The notes under the pieces are model-generated. The model was given only the letters and a program-made list of their open reading frames with translations, had not been told where the DNA came from and did not search any database. DNA of 64,000 nucleotides. It comes from Luteibacter aegosomatissinici (lineage in GTDB: Bacteria > Pseudomonadota > Gammaproteobacteria > Xanthomonadales > Rhodanobacteraceae). Both the position numbers and the translations under genes were made by a program. Shown here piece after piece: positions 16,428 through 25,056 of this stretch (position 1 is its first letter; each line of letters begins with the position of its first letter). The stretch lies in assembly GCF_023078495.1 (NCBI RefSeq), contig NZ_CP095742.1, positions 1,612,001 to 1,676,000 of the forward strand. The letters are read 5' to 3'.

Positions 16428-17069
16428 CTAAGCTATTCCAACCCTGGCAACCTGTAGTGCTCTGCTCTCGAACCGATCAGAAACAGGATTGGCTTGTCCG
16501 CTGGGCCGCTGCAGATGCGTCACGACCTCGTAGGGGCCGTCGGACAGCGGCCGTGTGCTGATCTCCCATCCACGCGCGTGCTCAATGCGCGATTGCGCGG
16601 ATATCCCGACCCCATAGCCGGCAGCGACCCATAGCGCCATCATCTCGAACGAGGTCACGTGCTGGATGCTCGGCTGGCTCACCGACGGGAGGGAGGACAG
16701 CCGCTGATCCAGCAGTGCGCAGGTTTCTGCCGGCCAGCGAAACACGGGATAGTCCAGAAGCTCGGCGATCATGAGCTTCGCCTGGCCGAGCAAGGGGGAC
16801 CGCAACGGTATGGCAACGGCCATGCTCTCGCTCCATAGCGGTTGGCTTTTCAAGGATGGAGCATTCACGTTTCTAAGCGACATTCCTGCGTCGTAGCGGC
16901 CTTCATGAAGGCCTGTCACCAAGTCGTCACCCGAGGTCTCAAAGAACGCGATGGTGATGTCCGGCTCTTCCGCGCGCTGCAGGGCAAGAAGCGTGGAGAG
17001 ACATGGGGACGGAACCCCAGGCGCTATAGCAAGCCTGAAGTGGGAAAACCGGCTGGTGGCATCGTGCAT
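16428..17069 (-). CDS. stand-alone LysR-type effector-binding domain protein
   Basis: About 213 aa, read from ATG 17069; a TTG at 17081 is an alternative. The sequence matches only the periplasmic-binding-like effector domain of LysR regulators: F-R-L-A-I-A-P-G at the start, A-G-M-S-L, and V-A-A-G-Y-G-V-G-I-S near residue 155. The usual N-terminal helix-turn-helix (about 60 aa) is absent. A stop codon lies just upstream in frame, and the divergent XRE gene begins about 100 bp away, so the missing domain is not hidden nearby. It may act as an effector sensor or decoy, or be a truncated relic. The XRE gene opposite may be its partner. Confidence 0.75.
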   Translation of the reverse strand: MHDATSRFSHFRLAIAPGVPSPCLSTLLALQRAEEPDITIAFFETSGDDLVTGLHEGRYDAGMSLRNVNAPSLKSQPLWSESMAVAIPLRSPLLGQAKLMIAELLDYPVFRWPAETCALLDQRLSSLPSVSQPSIQHVTSFEMMALWVAAGYGVGISAQSRIEHARGWEISTRPLSDGPYEVVTHLQRPSGQANPVSDRFESRALQVARVGIA

Positions 17070-17127
17070 GAGGGCCCCCAAGAAGCGATCTGGTCAGAAA
17101 GACGAGTCAACAAGTCTAAGAGTGAAG

Positions 17128-17150
17128 TTTAACGTCGTCATCTTTAACGT
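17128..17150 (+). promoter_or_regulatory. TTTAACGT direct repeats before the XRE gene
   Basis: Two exact TTTAACGT copies (17128-17135, 17143-17150), 15 bp apart start to start, lie in the AT-rich gap between the LysR-like and XRE genes. The spacing of about one and a half helical turns and the location suggest a regulator binding site. Which protein binds is unknown. Confidence 0.4.
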
Positions 17151-17170
17151 GGTTAATTTTGGAGGATTGA

Positions 17171-17479
17171 TTGACGCTTCTGCTGATGCAGAAACCGACA
17201 ATTAAGCCAGGCCGTCCTTCTGGCACATCGACATATGAATCCGAGGCGGCGTCAGCCTTCGGACAAGCCGTGCGCGCTGCGCGTGTCGCTCAAGGAATCG
17301 CGCAAGACGAGTTCGCATCTCGGGCAGGCATTTCGCGCTCGCACATGGGCAAGATCGAGCGTGGTGAGCACGTGCCCACGCTTCCGCTCATACTGAAAAT
17401 TTCTACGGCGCTCAGGATAAGCGCGGCTGAACTGATGACGGCGACCGAACGCAATCTGCGTGCCGAAACCGATCAGTGA
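17171..17479 (+). CDS. XRE-family transcriptional regulator
   Basis: A 102-aa DNA-binding protein. GGAGG at 17161-17165 supports the TTG at 17171; the ATG at 17186 is also possible. Residues about 32-90 are a Cro/CI helix-turn-helix: A-R-V-A-Q-G-I-A-Q-D-E-F-A-S-R-A-G-I-S, then H-M-G-K-I-E-R-G-E-H-V-P-T-L. It lies in the left-end regulatory zone of the ICE, divergent from the LysR-type effector protein, so it may regulate that gene or ICE functions. Its target is not shown by sequence. Confidence 0.85.
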   Translation: MTLLLMQKPTIKPGRPSGTSTYESEAASAFGQAVRAARVAQGIAQDEFASRAGISRSHMGKIERGEHVPTLPLILKISTALRISAAELMTATERNLRAETDQ

Positions 17480-17502
17480 GGGGGTACGCCGGCGGTGTTC
17501 CG

Positions 17503-18393
17503 TCAGCCGCCCGAAGAGTCGCGTAGGCGAACGATAAACCGCTCCAGCGAAGCCGACAAAGTGCTGTTGTCGGGCCGAAGCAGGTAAGTGGTGATCATGG
17601 CGGAATCCATCGCCAGGGGACGGATCACCACATCCGGCCGTTGGGAGACCGGAATCTTGGTCGAGGTCATGAAGCCGACGCCGTAGCCTGCACCGACTAA
17701 GGTGAGCATCATATCCAGCGAGGACACTTCCTCCACGACGTTCAGCTTGTGCTCCACTGCCTGTAGGAGACGCCCGAGCTCGCGGCAATAACCCTCGCAT
17801 GCGTGCGGGTCGCACAAGACAAGCGGATGACCTCCGAGTTCGTGGAGTGGCACCTCCTTGTGGGCTAGGAGTGAGTGTCGGGCTGGTACGGCGATCACCA
17901 ATGGATCTTGCCAGATGGGTTCAGCAACAATGCCCTCTCCGACATCGGCAGTGTGAGCGAACCCGAGCGTAAAGTCGCCCGAGCGGAGGCCGCGCAACTG
18001 CTCAGACAAAGGCAGTTCGCAGAGGCGTATCTCGATTTCTGGTTCCTCTGCGCGGCACCGGGCGAGAAACGCCGAGAGTCGAGGATCGATCGCTCCGTCA
18101 GATACTGCGATGCGAATGCTCCCTCGCAAGCCCGCCCCTACAGCCTTGGCATTCTCGCGTGCCTGCTCCAAGATGGTGAATAGTCTGCGAACGTCCTGCA
18201 AGAATGCGGCACCCGCTGCTGTCAGTTCCGTTCCTCGGCGGTTTCGATCGAAAAGGAGCACCCCTAGCTCATCCTCAAGGTCTTTGATGGCGCGAGATAG
18301 AGGGGGTTGCTCGATATGCAGGCGTTCAGCGGCCCGCGTGAAATGCAGTTCCTCAGCGAGGACTACGAAGCAGCGAAGATGTCGTAGCTCCAA
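17503..18393 (-). CDS. LysR-family regulator of the upstream oxidoreductase operon
   Basis: A 296-aa LTTR. The winged helix (M-E-L-R-H-L-R-C-F-V-V-L-A-E-E-L-H-F-T-R-A-A) spans residues 1-60. Two effector subdomains follow, with G-A-G-Y-G-V-G-F near 230. The N-terminus is of the type seen in BenM/CatM-like aromatic-degradation regulators. It is the last gene of a same-strand run: mdaB, flavin reductase, DUF6506, aldo/keto reductase, SDR, this gene, with gaps of 13-118 bp. It may therefore be autoregulated with that operon. Confidence 0.92.
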   Translation of the reverse strand: MELRHLRCFVVLAEELHFTRAAERLHIEQPPLSRAIKDLEDELGVLLFDRNRRGTELTAAGAAFLQDVRRLFTILEQARENAKAVGAGLRGSIRIAVSDGAIDPRLSAFLARCRAEEPEIEIRLCELPLSEQLRGLRSGDFTLGFAHTADVGEGIVAEPIWQDPLVIAVPARHSLLAHKEVPLHELGGHPLVLCDPHACEGYCRELGRLLQAVEHKLNVVEEVSSLDMMLTLVGAGYGVGFMTSTKIPVSQRPDVVIRPLAMDSAMITTYLLRPDNSTLSASLERFIVRLRDSSGG

Positions 18394-18511
18394 AGGCTGC
18401 CCTCCTGGCTCAATCCGTCAAACACCGTTTCGTCTCTCATCGAGAAGCGTAACTGCAGCCCACCAAGGCCGCGCCATCGGCGATCGAATGCTCGATCTGG
18501 TACGGCGTACT

Positions 18512-19246
18512 TCAAAGGGTGTAGCCGCCGTCAGCTAAGAAGTCCGCACCGGTCACAAAGGAGCTTTCGTCCGAAATTAGGTACTGCGCCAGTGACGCGA
18601 TGTCTCCCGGGGACCCCAAGCGGTTGAGGACGGCGTCCTTGGCTGCCTGCTGATTCATCTCTGGCGGGTTGGCGGCGAGGATGTTGGTGTCGATGAAGCC
18701 GGGCAGGATCGCATTGACGCGGATGCCGTACTCACCAAGTTCCGCGGCGGCTGTTTTGGTCAAGCCGCGTATCGCCCACTTGGTACCGTTGTAGGCGATA
18801 CAGCCACGGATGCCACGGATGCCGCAGATCGACGAAGTGTTGACGATAGAACCGCCTCCAACCTTTTTCATCTCGGCAGCAGCGTACTTCATACCGAGAA
18901 AGGTGCCTTTCTGATTGATGGCGACCTGTCTGTCGAAGATCTCCTCGGTCGTCTCTTCCAGCGAGCCTGGCCGGTAGATGCCAGCATTGTTGATTAGCCC
19001 ATCTAGGCGGCCGAAGCGTTCAATGGTGGTAGCGATCACTCGTTCCCAATCCAACGCGGAGGAAACATCGTGGCGCACAAAAATTGCGTGGCCGCTAAAT
19101 GCTTCGACTGCCGATGTGCCGTTGACCTCGTCGAGGTCGGTGAAGACAACGTTCGCACCCGACTGCGCGAGCAGATCGGCTTCCGCTCGTCCGATGCCGT
19201 TGGCTGCGCCAGTAACAATAATGGTCTTGCCTTGTATAGAGGTCAT
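18512..19246 (-). CDS. SDR-family NAD-dependent oxidoreductase
   Basis: A 244-aa classical SDR. T-G-A-A-N-G-I-G binds the dinucleotide. An acidic D-L-D-E at the end of beta-2 points to NAD rather than NADP. N-N-A-G, S-S-I-C-G and Y-N-G-T-K give the catalytic Asn-Ser-Tyr-Lys set, and A-D-G-G-Y-T-L ends the protein. It resembles alcohol or hydroxysteroid dehydrogenases of this family. It probably oxidises or reduces a secondary alcohol/ketone in the same pathway as the aldo/keto reductase and quinone reductase encoded upstream in the operon. Confidence 0.92.
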   Translation of the reverse strand: MTSIQGKTIIVTGAANGIGRAEADLLAQSGANVVFTDLDEVNGTSAVEAFSGHAIFVRHDVSSALDWERVIATTIERFGRLDGLINNAGIYRPGSLEETTEEIFDRQVAINQKGTFLGMKYAAAEMKKVGGGSIVNTSSICGIRGIRGCIAYNGTKWAIRGLTKTAAAELGEYGIRVNAILPGFIDTNILAANPPEMNQQAAKDAVLNRLGSPGDIASLAQYLISDESSFVTGADFLADGGYTL

Positions 19247-19333
19247 GATTCGGATTCCCTTGCTGCAGCCATGCCCGAACCGTAGGCGACTCGGACACGG
19301 CAGAAGATATAGGCGAGATGCTCGTTACCGGTC

Positions 19334-20389
19334 TCAGGAAGTGCTAGCTGCCGACCACAGATCGACTGGGCCTAGCCTGTCGGCACCCTGGGTATTCAAC
19401 ATCCAGCCCGGGTACTCGGGCGGAAGTGCGCTGACTTCGTCGAGCTGGCGCAACTCATCCTCGGTCAGGATTAGGTCGATAGCTGCCAGGTTGTCCTGGA
19501 GTTGGTCCAGGCGCTTGGCCCCCATGATCACCGAGGTGACGACCGGCCGGGATAGCAGCCACGCCAAAGCGACGCGCGCCGGGCTGCAACCGTGGGCTTT
19601 TGCGATAGGCAGCAGAACGTCAATGATGTTCCAGGCGCGATCTCGATTGACGATCGGGAAGTCGAACTCAGAGCGACGCGAATCGCCAGGCTTCTGATTG
19701 TTGCGAGTGAATTTGCCCGAGAGTAAGCCGCCGGCAAGCGGGCTCCATACCAGCAGGCCCATCTTTTCTGCTTCCAGCAGTGGGCCGAGTTCTCGTTCGA
19801 GGTCTCGCCCGGCCAGCGAATAGTAAGCCTGCAACGTTTCGAAGCGCGCCAGATTCCGATGTTCAGAGGTCCCCAGCGAACGAGCGATCTTCCAGGCTTG
19901 CCAGTTCGAGACGCCGATGTAGCGGACTTTGCCTTGTCGGACCAAGTCATCAAGGGCGCGCAGCGTTTCTTCCACCGGCGTCACCATGTCGTTGGCGTGA
20001 ATCTGGTACAGGTCGATATGATCGGTCTGCAGGCGCTTCAGGCTCGCCTCCACGGCGTCCATGATGTGCCCACGCGAGGCGCCCACGTCGTTGCGGCCTT
20101 CTCCCATTCGACTGTACACCTTGGTCGCGAGAACAAAATCTTTGCGCGCGATGCCAAGATTTCTGAAGGCCTGACCCAGCATCTGTTCGCTGGCGCCGGC
20201 GGAGTAGACATCGGCGGTATCGAAGAAGTTGACGCCTGCGTCCAGCGCAGCCTTGACGAGATCGTCGGCGTCTTTCTGTCCAGCGGCGCCGATGTGCTTG
20301 TAGATCCCGCTACCGTCACCGAACGTCATAGTGCCGAGACACAGTTGGGAAACGAGAAGGCCGGTGTTGCCTAGAGTCTTGTATTTCAT
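19334..20389 (-). CDS. aldo/keto reductase
   Basis: A 351-aa NADPH-dependent reductase of the AKR7/AKR11-13-like kind. The start at ATG 20389 follows GGAG and gives the canonical M-K-Y-K-T-L-G-N-T-G-L opening; the in-frame extension to 20533 is noise. The catalytic tetrad is visible: D and Y in F-D-T-A-D-V-Y, K in L-A-T-K-V-Y, and H in Y-Q-I-H-A-N-D. The C-terminal I-M-G-A-K-R-L-D-Q-L-Q-D-N phosphate-binding segment is present. It would reduce aldehydes or ketones. It is fourth in the mdaB-led operon. Confidence 0.93.
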   Translation of the reverse strand: MKYKTLGNTGLLVSQLCLGTMTFGDGSGIYKHIGAAGQKDADDLVKAALDAGVNFFDTADVYSAGASEQMLGQAFRNLGIARKDFVLATKVYSRMGEGRNDVGASRGHIMDAVEASLKRLQTDHIDLYQIHANDMVTPVEETLRALDDLVRQGKVRYIGVSNWQAWKIARSLGTSEHRNLARFETLQAYYSLAGRDLERELGPLLEAEKMGLLVWSPLAGGLLSGKFTRNNQKPGDSRRSEFDFPIVNRDRAWNIIDVLLPIAKAHGCSPARVALAWLLSRPVVTSVIMGAKRLDQLQDNLAAIDLILTEDELRQLDEVSALPPEYPGWMLNTQGADRLGPVDLWSAASTS

Positions 20390-20448
20390 GATGGATCTCC
20401 AATAGGAATGAAGTAGATGAAAAAAAGCTACCCGTAGAGTGGGATCTC

Positions 20449-20709
20449 TTACGGGTACGTCACGCGCCCGATCTCGCAGTCGGGGAAACGGCGACGCAGC
20501 TTTGTCGCCTCCTGCGCCGAGAAGCCGCCGCAAAGTTCGACAACCTGTGTACCTGCACCGGCAAGGTCGTCGATGGCAGCCAGCGCTTCGTCAAAGTCCT
20601 CCACACCGATGAATTTCGCGTCGAACGTAGGCGATTTCATGTGTGCTTTGTGCGTGTTCCGGCGGTAGCCGGGTGCCTTGATGATGAAGGCGTACTTGGT
20701 CTGATCCAT
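20449..20709 (-). CDS. DUF6506-like small protein
   Basis: An 86-aa cytoplasmic protein beginning M-D-Q-T-K-Y-A-F-I-I-K-A-P-G-Y, with a middle F-I-G-V-E-D-F-D-E-A-L-A and a V-E-L-C-G-G-F segment. The pattern recalls the DUF6506 family, whose members often accompany oxidoreductases. I cannot verify the match here. It lies 26 bases after the flavin reductase gene and is clearly in the operon. No catalytic residues can be assigned. Confidence 0.7.
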   Translation of the reverse strand: MDQTKYAFIIKAPGYRRNTHKAHMKSPTFDAKFIGVEDFDEALAAIDDLAGAGTQVVELCGGFSAQEATKLRRRFPDCEIGRVTYP

Positions 20710-20735
20710 ATCCGAAACTCCAAAGGTGTAGGCAT

Positions 20736-21293
20736 TTACAGGTCAACTTGGAATTGCTTCCAAAGCGTCATGCGGTCTCGCAAATCGAAGCGCTCCCCGT
20801 CGGCAGTGAACGTGCCGTCGCCGTGGTGATGCAAGAAGCGGCGTTCCTTGCGCGAATCGTTGGACCAGGCAGCAACAGCTTCAAGGATGAAAAGCTGATA
20901 CTTGTCGACCAGTGTGTCGTCGTGCACGACGCATTCGATGTTGTAGAGGCAGTCGCTCAATAGCGGGGCTTTGACCTTCGCCGCTTTAGAGGTGGCCAAG
21001 CCGAAGTGTTCGAACTTGTCCACTTCCGCGCCACTGCAGTTTCCGACGTCAACGACGGTGCGCGCCAAGTCAGCACCGGGCACCGCGAGAACGCATTCGC
21101 CGGTCGCGCGGAGCGCAGTGAAGCTGTGATCCCAGGGGCCGACGACGCATCCGATCAGCGGTGGCGCGTGCTGAACCATCATGTGGAACCCCATGGTCAT
21201 GATGTTGGAGCGTGCGCCATCGTTTGTGCAGACCATGACGATGGGGCCAGATTCAAGTATCCGGTAGGTCTTGGACGCTTCAAGACGGCGCAT
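20736..21293 (-). CDS. flavin reductase-like FMN-binding protein
   Basis: A 185-aa split-barrel protein. The start at ATG 21293 follows GGGGGAA; the frame open to 21557 is antisense of mdaB. It has G-P-I-V-M-V-C-T near residue 17, N-I-M-T-M-G-F-H-M-M, and G-D-G-T-F. These are typical of flavin:NAD(P)H reductases that feed reduced flavin to monooxygenases or that use bound FMN. It lies 13 bases after mdaB in the operon. A reductase supplying FMNH2 to another enzyme of the cargo is possible but unproven. Confidence 0.88.
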   Translation of the reverse strand: MRRLEASKTYRILESGPIVMVCTNDGARSNIMTMGFHMMVQHAPPLIGCVVGPWDHSFTALRATGECVLAVPGADLARTVVDVGNCSGAEVDKFEHFGLATSKAAKVKAPLLSDCLYNIECVVHDDTLVDKYQLFILEAVAAWSNDSRKERRFLHHHGDGTFTADGERFDLRDRMTLWKQFQVDL

Positions 21294-21306
21294 CGTGTTC
21301 CCCCGC

Positions 21307-21960
21307 TCAGGCAGTTTCTGCCTGCGCATGCCATGCCACCGTCTCTTCTCCGCCGTCCGCTGCAGGGATCGGGAAGAGCTGCGCCAGGTGTTCGCGAAGC
21401 CGCACGATGTCCTCGCCCACATGCGGGTCCTTGATGACGTTGAAGGACGAGAAGGAAGGGAGAACCTCTGCGCCGCAGAACCGGTAGTTGGCCGTGTTGG
21501 CGACCATGACGTCGTCGACGGACTTTCCCTCAAAAAGGTACTGGCCTTTGTCGTCAAAAGCGGCGCGCGGGGCGTTCCAGGTCAAGGACAGCATGTACTT
21601 CTTGCCCTGCATCAAGCCGCCAGTGCCGTACTGTTTGGAGGGATCGCCCAGGACGCGCCCATCGTTCACGATCAGAACTTTCTGCAGCAGTCCTGCCGTA
21701 AATATCTCGTCGGCATACTTCTTGTAGATCCAAGGGGCGCCAAACCAATGGATTGGGGTCTGCAGGATGATTACGTCCGCCCACAGATGCTTTTCGACTT
21801 CTTCTTGTACGACGTAGCCCTGCTCGATATTCGTCGTTCGGACCTCGTAGCCCCTGCGCTCCAACTCTTCCTGGATTACGCTGGCCATCGTCTTATTGAG
21901 CTCTCCCTTGGAGAATCCTTCATACAACTGAAATGCATTAATAACTAAGGCGTGTTTCAT
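21307..21960 (-). CDS. mdaB: NAD(P)H:quinone oxidoreductase, MdaB-like
   Basis: A 217-aa flavodoxin-fold enzyme. The opening M-K-H-A-L-V-I-N-A-F, followed by K-G-E-L-N-K-T-M-A, forms the FMN/FAD phosphate loop. L-Q-T-P-I-H-W-F-G-A-P-W-I-Y-K-K-Y near residue 66 is the hallmark of the MdaB branch, which reduces quinones by two electrons and so avoids semiquinone radicals. GAGGATTGATAT precedes the ATG. It is the first gene of the leftward operon and divergent from the SDR/aldehyde dehydrogenase pair. It provides the best clue that the cargo deals with quinones. Confidence 0.9.
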   Translation of the reverse strand: MKHALVINAFQLYEGFSKGELNKTMASVIQEELERRGYEVRTTNIEQGYVVQEEVEKHLWADVIILQTPIHWFGAPWIYKKYADEIFTAGLLQKVLIVNDGRVLGDPSKQYGTGGLMQGKKYMLSLTWNAPRAAFDDKGQYLFEGKSVDDVMVANTANYRFCGAEVLPSFSSFNVIKDPHVGEDIVRLREHLAQLFPIPAADGGEETVAWHAQAETA

Positions 21961-22122
21961 ATCAATCCTCGATAGATGTGTTAGTTGAACCGGAGCGTGC
22001 GCGGGAGAGGTATCACCATTAGTCGCCCAAGTGGACTCGACATGTGGTGTCTCCTACCTCAGTAGCTGTGTTTACTATCGGGTAAAGCAGCGAAGTTGGG
22101 CTGTCTGTTCTTCCATAGTTAG

Positions 22123-22238
22123 TGCATAAAAATCCGAATTTTGACCCGGCAGATAGGTCGAGGCGAACAAACCAGTGAAGACTATCGTCTGCTACGAGCG
22201 TCAGGTGCGGTCCTGGGGAAGATTCGGACTTTTATGCA
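22123..22238. repeat. 116-bp element with 20-bp terminal inverted repeats (MITE-like)
   Basis: TGCATAAAAATCCGAATTTT (22123-22142) and the complement of 22219-22238 match at 18 of 20 positions. The element sits in the 425-bp gap between the divergent mdaB and SDR genes, where I see no coding sequence. The size, terminal placement of the repeats and lack of a gene suggest a miniature inverted-repeat element or insertion-sequence remnant. A paired operator for the two divergent promoters is the alternative. The flanks carry no clear target duplication. Confidence 0.55.
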
Positions 22239-22385
22239 TCATTAATCCCTGATCGTGCACCTCGATGGATGTGGTGGAGAAGATAATCAATCAACCTACG
22301 CCGCAAGTGCGGCCAGCAGCGACACTGCCGCACGGTGACCATTGCGGCTTGCATCGCTTTTTATCCATCCGCTTAGAGGATCATC

Positions 22386-23234
22386 ATGAGTAAGAACGAG
22401 AAAACATGGCTTGTCACCGGTGCGTCAAAGGGCATCGGTCTGGCGCTTGTGCGCGAGCTTCTGAAAAGCGGCGCCAACGTGGTCGCTACGTCGCGTACAT
22501 TGGCTTCGCTCGTCGATCTGATTGGGCCTGCGTCCGATACGTTTTTGCCCGTACAGGTCGATCTCGTCGATGAGCGCAGCGTGCAGGCCTGTGTAGCTCA
22601 AGCCATCGCCCAATTCGGGCGAATCGATGTGATTGTCAACAACGCAGGCTATGGTCTGCAGGGCACCATAGAGGGCATATCCGACGAAGAACTGCGTCGC
22701 AACTTTGAAGTGAACGTCTTTGCACCAGCACATGTCCTCCGCCACGTGCTACCTCATATGCGCCAGCAGCGCAGTGGACACGTCTTCAATGTCGGTTCGA
22801 TTGCCGGCTTTCAGGGCGGGTATGCAGGGTGGGGCATCTACGCGGCTACCAAATTCGCACTTGCAGGACTTACGGAAGCTCTCGCGGCCGAAATCGCGGA
22901 ATTCGGTGTCAAGGCAACCTTGGTCTATCCGGGGCCTGTTCGTACCGAGTTTCTGTCGTCCGGTTCGCTGGTAGTCGCACAGCACAGCATCCGGGAATAT
23001 ACCGCCGCGCAAACATTGCTCGACGTGCATCTGGATGAAATGGCCGGAAAGCAAGCGGGCGACCCGAACAAGCTCGCTTCTTTGATCATCCAGGCCGCAG
23101 GTGCGGCTGAGCCTCCCCTGCATCTGTTCGCGGGAAAGATTGCAAACGATCTTGCACTCCAGAAATTGGCAGCAGTGGAAAAGGATCTAACGGCCTGGCG
23201 CGAAGTATCTGACGCAACTGACTTCCCTGATTAA
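22386..23234 (+). CDS. SDR-family oxidoreductase (NADP-type)
   Basis: A 282-aa classical SDR, longer than average because of a C-terminal extension seen in the ketoreductase-like subgroup. T-G-A-S-K-G-I-G and a basic T-S-R after beta-2 indicate NADPH. N-N-A-G-Y-G, S-I-A-G and Y-A-A-T-K complete the active site. G-P-V-R-T-E-F follows. It is divergent from mdaB and precedes the aldehyde dehydrogenase by 228 bp. The gap to the next gene holds no other frame of note. Confidence 0.92.
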   Translation: MSKNEKTWLVTGASKGIGLALVRELLKSGANVVATSRTLASLVDLIGPASDTFLPVQVDLVDERSVQACVAQAIAQFGRIDVIVNNAGYGLQGTIEGISDEELRRNFEVNVFAPAHVLRHVLPHMRQQRSGHVFNVGSIAGFQGGYAGWGIYAATKFALAGLTEALAAEIAEFGVKATLVYPGPVRTEFLSSGSLVVAQHSIREYTAAQTLLDVHLDEMAGKQAGDPNKLASLIIQAAGAAEPPLHLFAGKIANDLALQKLAAVEKDLTAWREVSDATDFPD

Positions 23235-23462
23235 GTGCGGTGCATACGAGGGGCGGGCAGGCCTATTGGCGAGTCAAGGGGAAATATGCCCATCCCCAAG
23301 ACCGTTGAAGATGCGGCGACATCTCTAGCGCCAACCCATCTCCAATGGCGCGTTGCGCCATCAGCCTTGTTATCTAGGCCCTTCCGTCGGTTTGAGTTGT
23401 GCCAGGTGCTATCCCCAACCTTGCCGCACCCATTGGCTGGTCCTTAACCGGAGAAAAACATC

Positions 23463-24962
23463 ATGTCTCATGTCGAATTTTCCGCTGCGGCGACCGCACC
23501 GCGGCGTTATGAAGGGTTTGCGGATCAGTACATCTCAGGCCATTGGCGAACGGGTAGGCTTGGCACTGTGCGGATGGATACCGATCCTTATACAGGCGAA
23601 ACCTTGGTTGAAATCCCAAACGCCAACGCCAGCGATCTGGATGAGGCCTATCGCGCAGCAGAGCAGGCCCAACGTCAATGGGGTACCGCAACGCCGCACG
23701 AGCGGGCCCGAGTCCTGACCCGCGCTGCGGACATCATGATTTCCCGGCACGAAGAAATCGTGGATTGGCTTATCAGCGAGGCGGGCAGCACCCGAACCAA
23801 GGCTGAAATGGAGTGGCAGGTCTCTGTTGGAATCACCCAAGAAGCTGCGACCTTCCCATACAGGACCGAGGGACGTCTGTTGCCCATTGATGCGCCTGGC
23901 AAAGAGAGTCGCGCGTATCGTCAGCCTCTCGGCGTGGTGGGAGTGATCAGCCCTTGGAACTTTCCTCTCTATCTAACCCAGCGGTCAGTGGCGCCGGCGT
24001 TAGCTCTGGGAAACGCTGTTGTTGTGAAGCCTGCCGAATATACCCCTGTCACTGGGGCTTTGCTGCTGGCGAAGATCTTTGAGGAAGCAGGATTACCCGG
24101 TGGCCTGCTCAACGTCGTCATTGGTCCATCCGAAGAGATTGGAGATGCTTTTACTTTGCATCCCGTACCCAGAATGATCTCTTTTACTGGCTCGACGCGG
24201 GTTGGCAGGCGGGTCGGGTCTCTCGCTATGACTGGGCCACGGATAAAGCGCGTTGCGCTTGAGCTAGGCGGTAACGCGCCGCTCGTTGTGCTTGATGATG
24301 CCGACTTGGAGCATGCTGTTCGTAGCGCTGTCGTCGGGCGATTCTTGCATCAAGGTCAGATATGCATGAGCTCGAATCGAATCATTGTCGACGCAAGGGT
24401 GCATGATGAATTCGTGGAGCGATTTGTTGAGCACGTCAGGACGCTCAAATATGGCGACCCGCGCGACCCGGCTGTGGCGATTGGGCCGGTGATTAGCCAA
24501 AAGCAGCTCACCGCGCATCTTGCCATGCTGAAGCTCGCCCAAGATACCGGCGCTAAGCAGCTACTGGGAGGAGATGCTCAAGGTCTGGTGCTGCCACCCC
24601 ATGTATTCGTCGATGTCAATAACGACTCCGCCTTTGCTCAAAGTGAAATGTTCGGCCCAATCGCGCCGATTATCAAAGTTACCGGCGACGAGGAAGCTTT
24701 GCGCGTCGCCAACGAGACGGAGTTCGGATTATCGTCCGCAGTGTTCACTCAAGACCAAGATCGAGGAGTCCGGTTCGCACTGGGCGTCGAAGCAGGAATG
24801 ACGCACATCAACGATCATAGTGTTGACGATTCACGCTCAGGCCCCTTTGGCGGCGAAAAGAACAGCGGTCTTGGGCGCTTCGGTGGTGAGTGGATTCTCC
24901 ATGAACTAACAAGAGACCACTGGGTCACGATCCAGCACAACAAGGGAACTTACCTGTTCTGA
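23463..24962 (+). CDS. NAD(P)-dependent aldehyde dehydrogenase
   Basis: A 499-aa enzyme of the ALDH superfamily that oxidises aldehydes to acids. Landmarks are P-W-N-F-P-L-Y (oxyanion Asn), F-T-G-S-T-R-V-G, the general base in L-E-L-G-G-N-A-P (Glu267), the nucleophile in G-Q-I-C-M-S-S (Cys301), and E-M-F-G-P-I near 390. The sequence is closest in feel to benzaldehyde/vanillin-type dehydrogenases, so an aromatic aldehyde is possible. Length is normal. It is followed by a strong terminator about 100 bp on. Confidence 0.94.
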   Translation: MSHVEFSAAATAPRRYEGFADQYISGHWRTGRLGTVRMDTDPYTGETLVEIPNANASDLDEAYRAAEQAQRQWGTATPHERARVLTRAADIMISRHEEIVDWLISEAGSTRTKAEMEWQVSVGITQEAATFPYRTEGRLLPIDAPGKESRAYRQPLGVVGVISPWNFPLYLTQRSVAPALALGNAVVVKPAEYTPVTGALLLAKIFEEAGLPGGLLNVVIGPSEEIGDAFTLHPVPRMISFTGSTRVGRRVGSLAMTGPRIKRVALELGGNAPLVVLDDADLEHAVRSAVVGRFLHQGQICMSSNRIIVDARVHDEFVERFVEHVRTLKYGDPRDPAVAIGPVISQKQLTAHLAMLKLAQDTGAKQLLGGDAQGLVLPPHVFVDVNNDSAFAQSEMFGPIAPIIKVTGDEEALRVANETEFGLSSAVFTQDQDRGVRFALGVEAGMTHINDHSVDDSRSGPFGGEKNSGLGRFGGEWILHELTRDHWVTIQHNKGTYLF

Positions 24963-25056
24963 CAAGTGATTCGGTCTATAGGGACTTCCTGAAGTCCCCT
25001 GGCAGACCTAATGTATAGATGGCGGTAGCCATGGATAGATTCACAGGGTGCTGTCG

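Noticed and set aside
16428-17170. Idea that the short LysR-like gene is split by a frameshift
   Set aside because: The upstream DNA has stops in frame and no HTH-like sequence in any frame before the XRE gene, so the DNA-binding domain is truly absent, not shifted.
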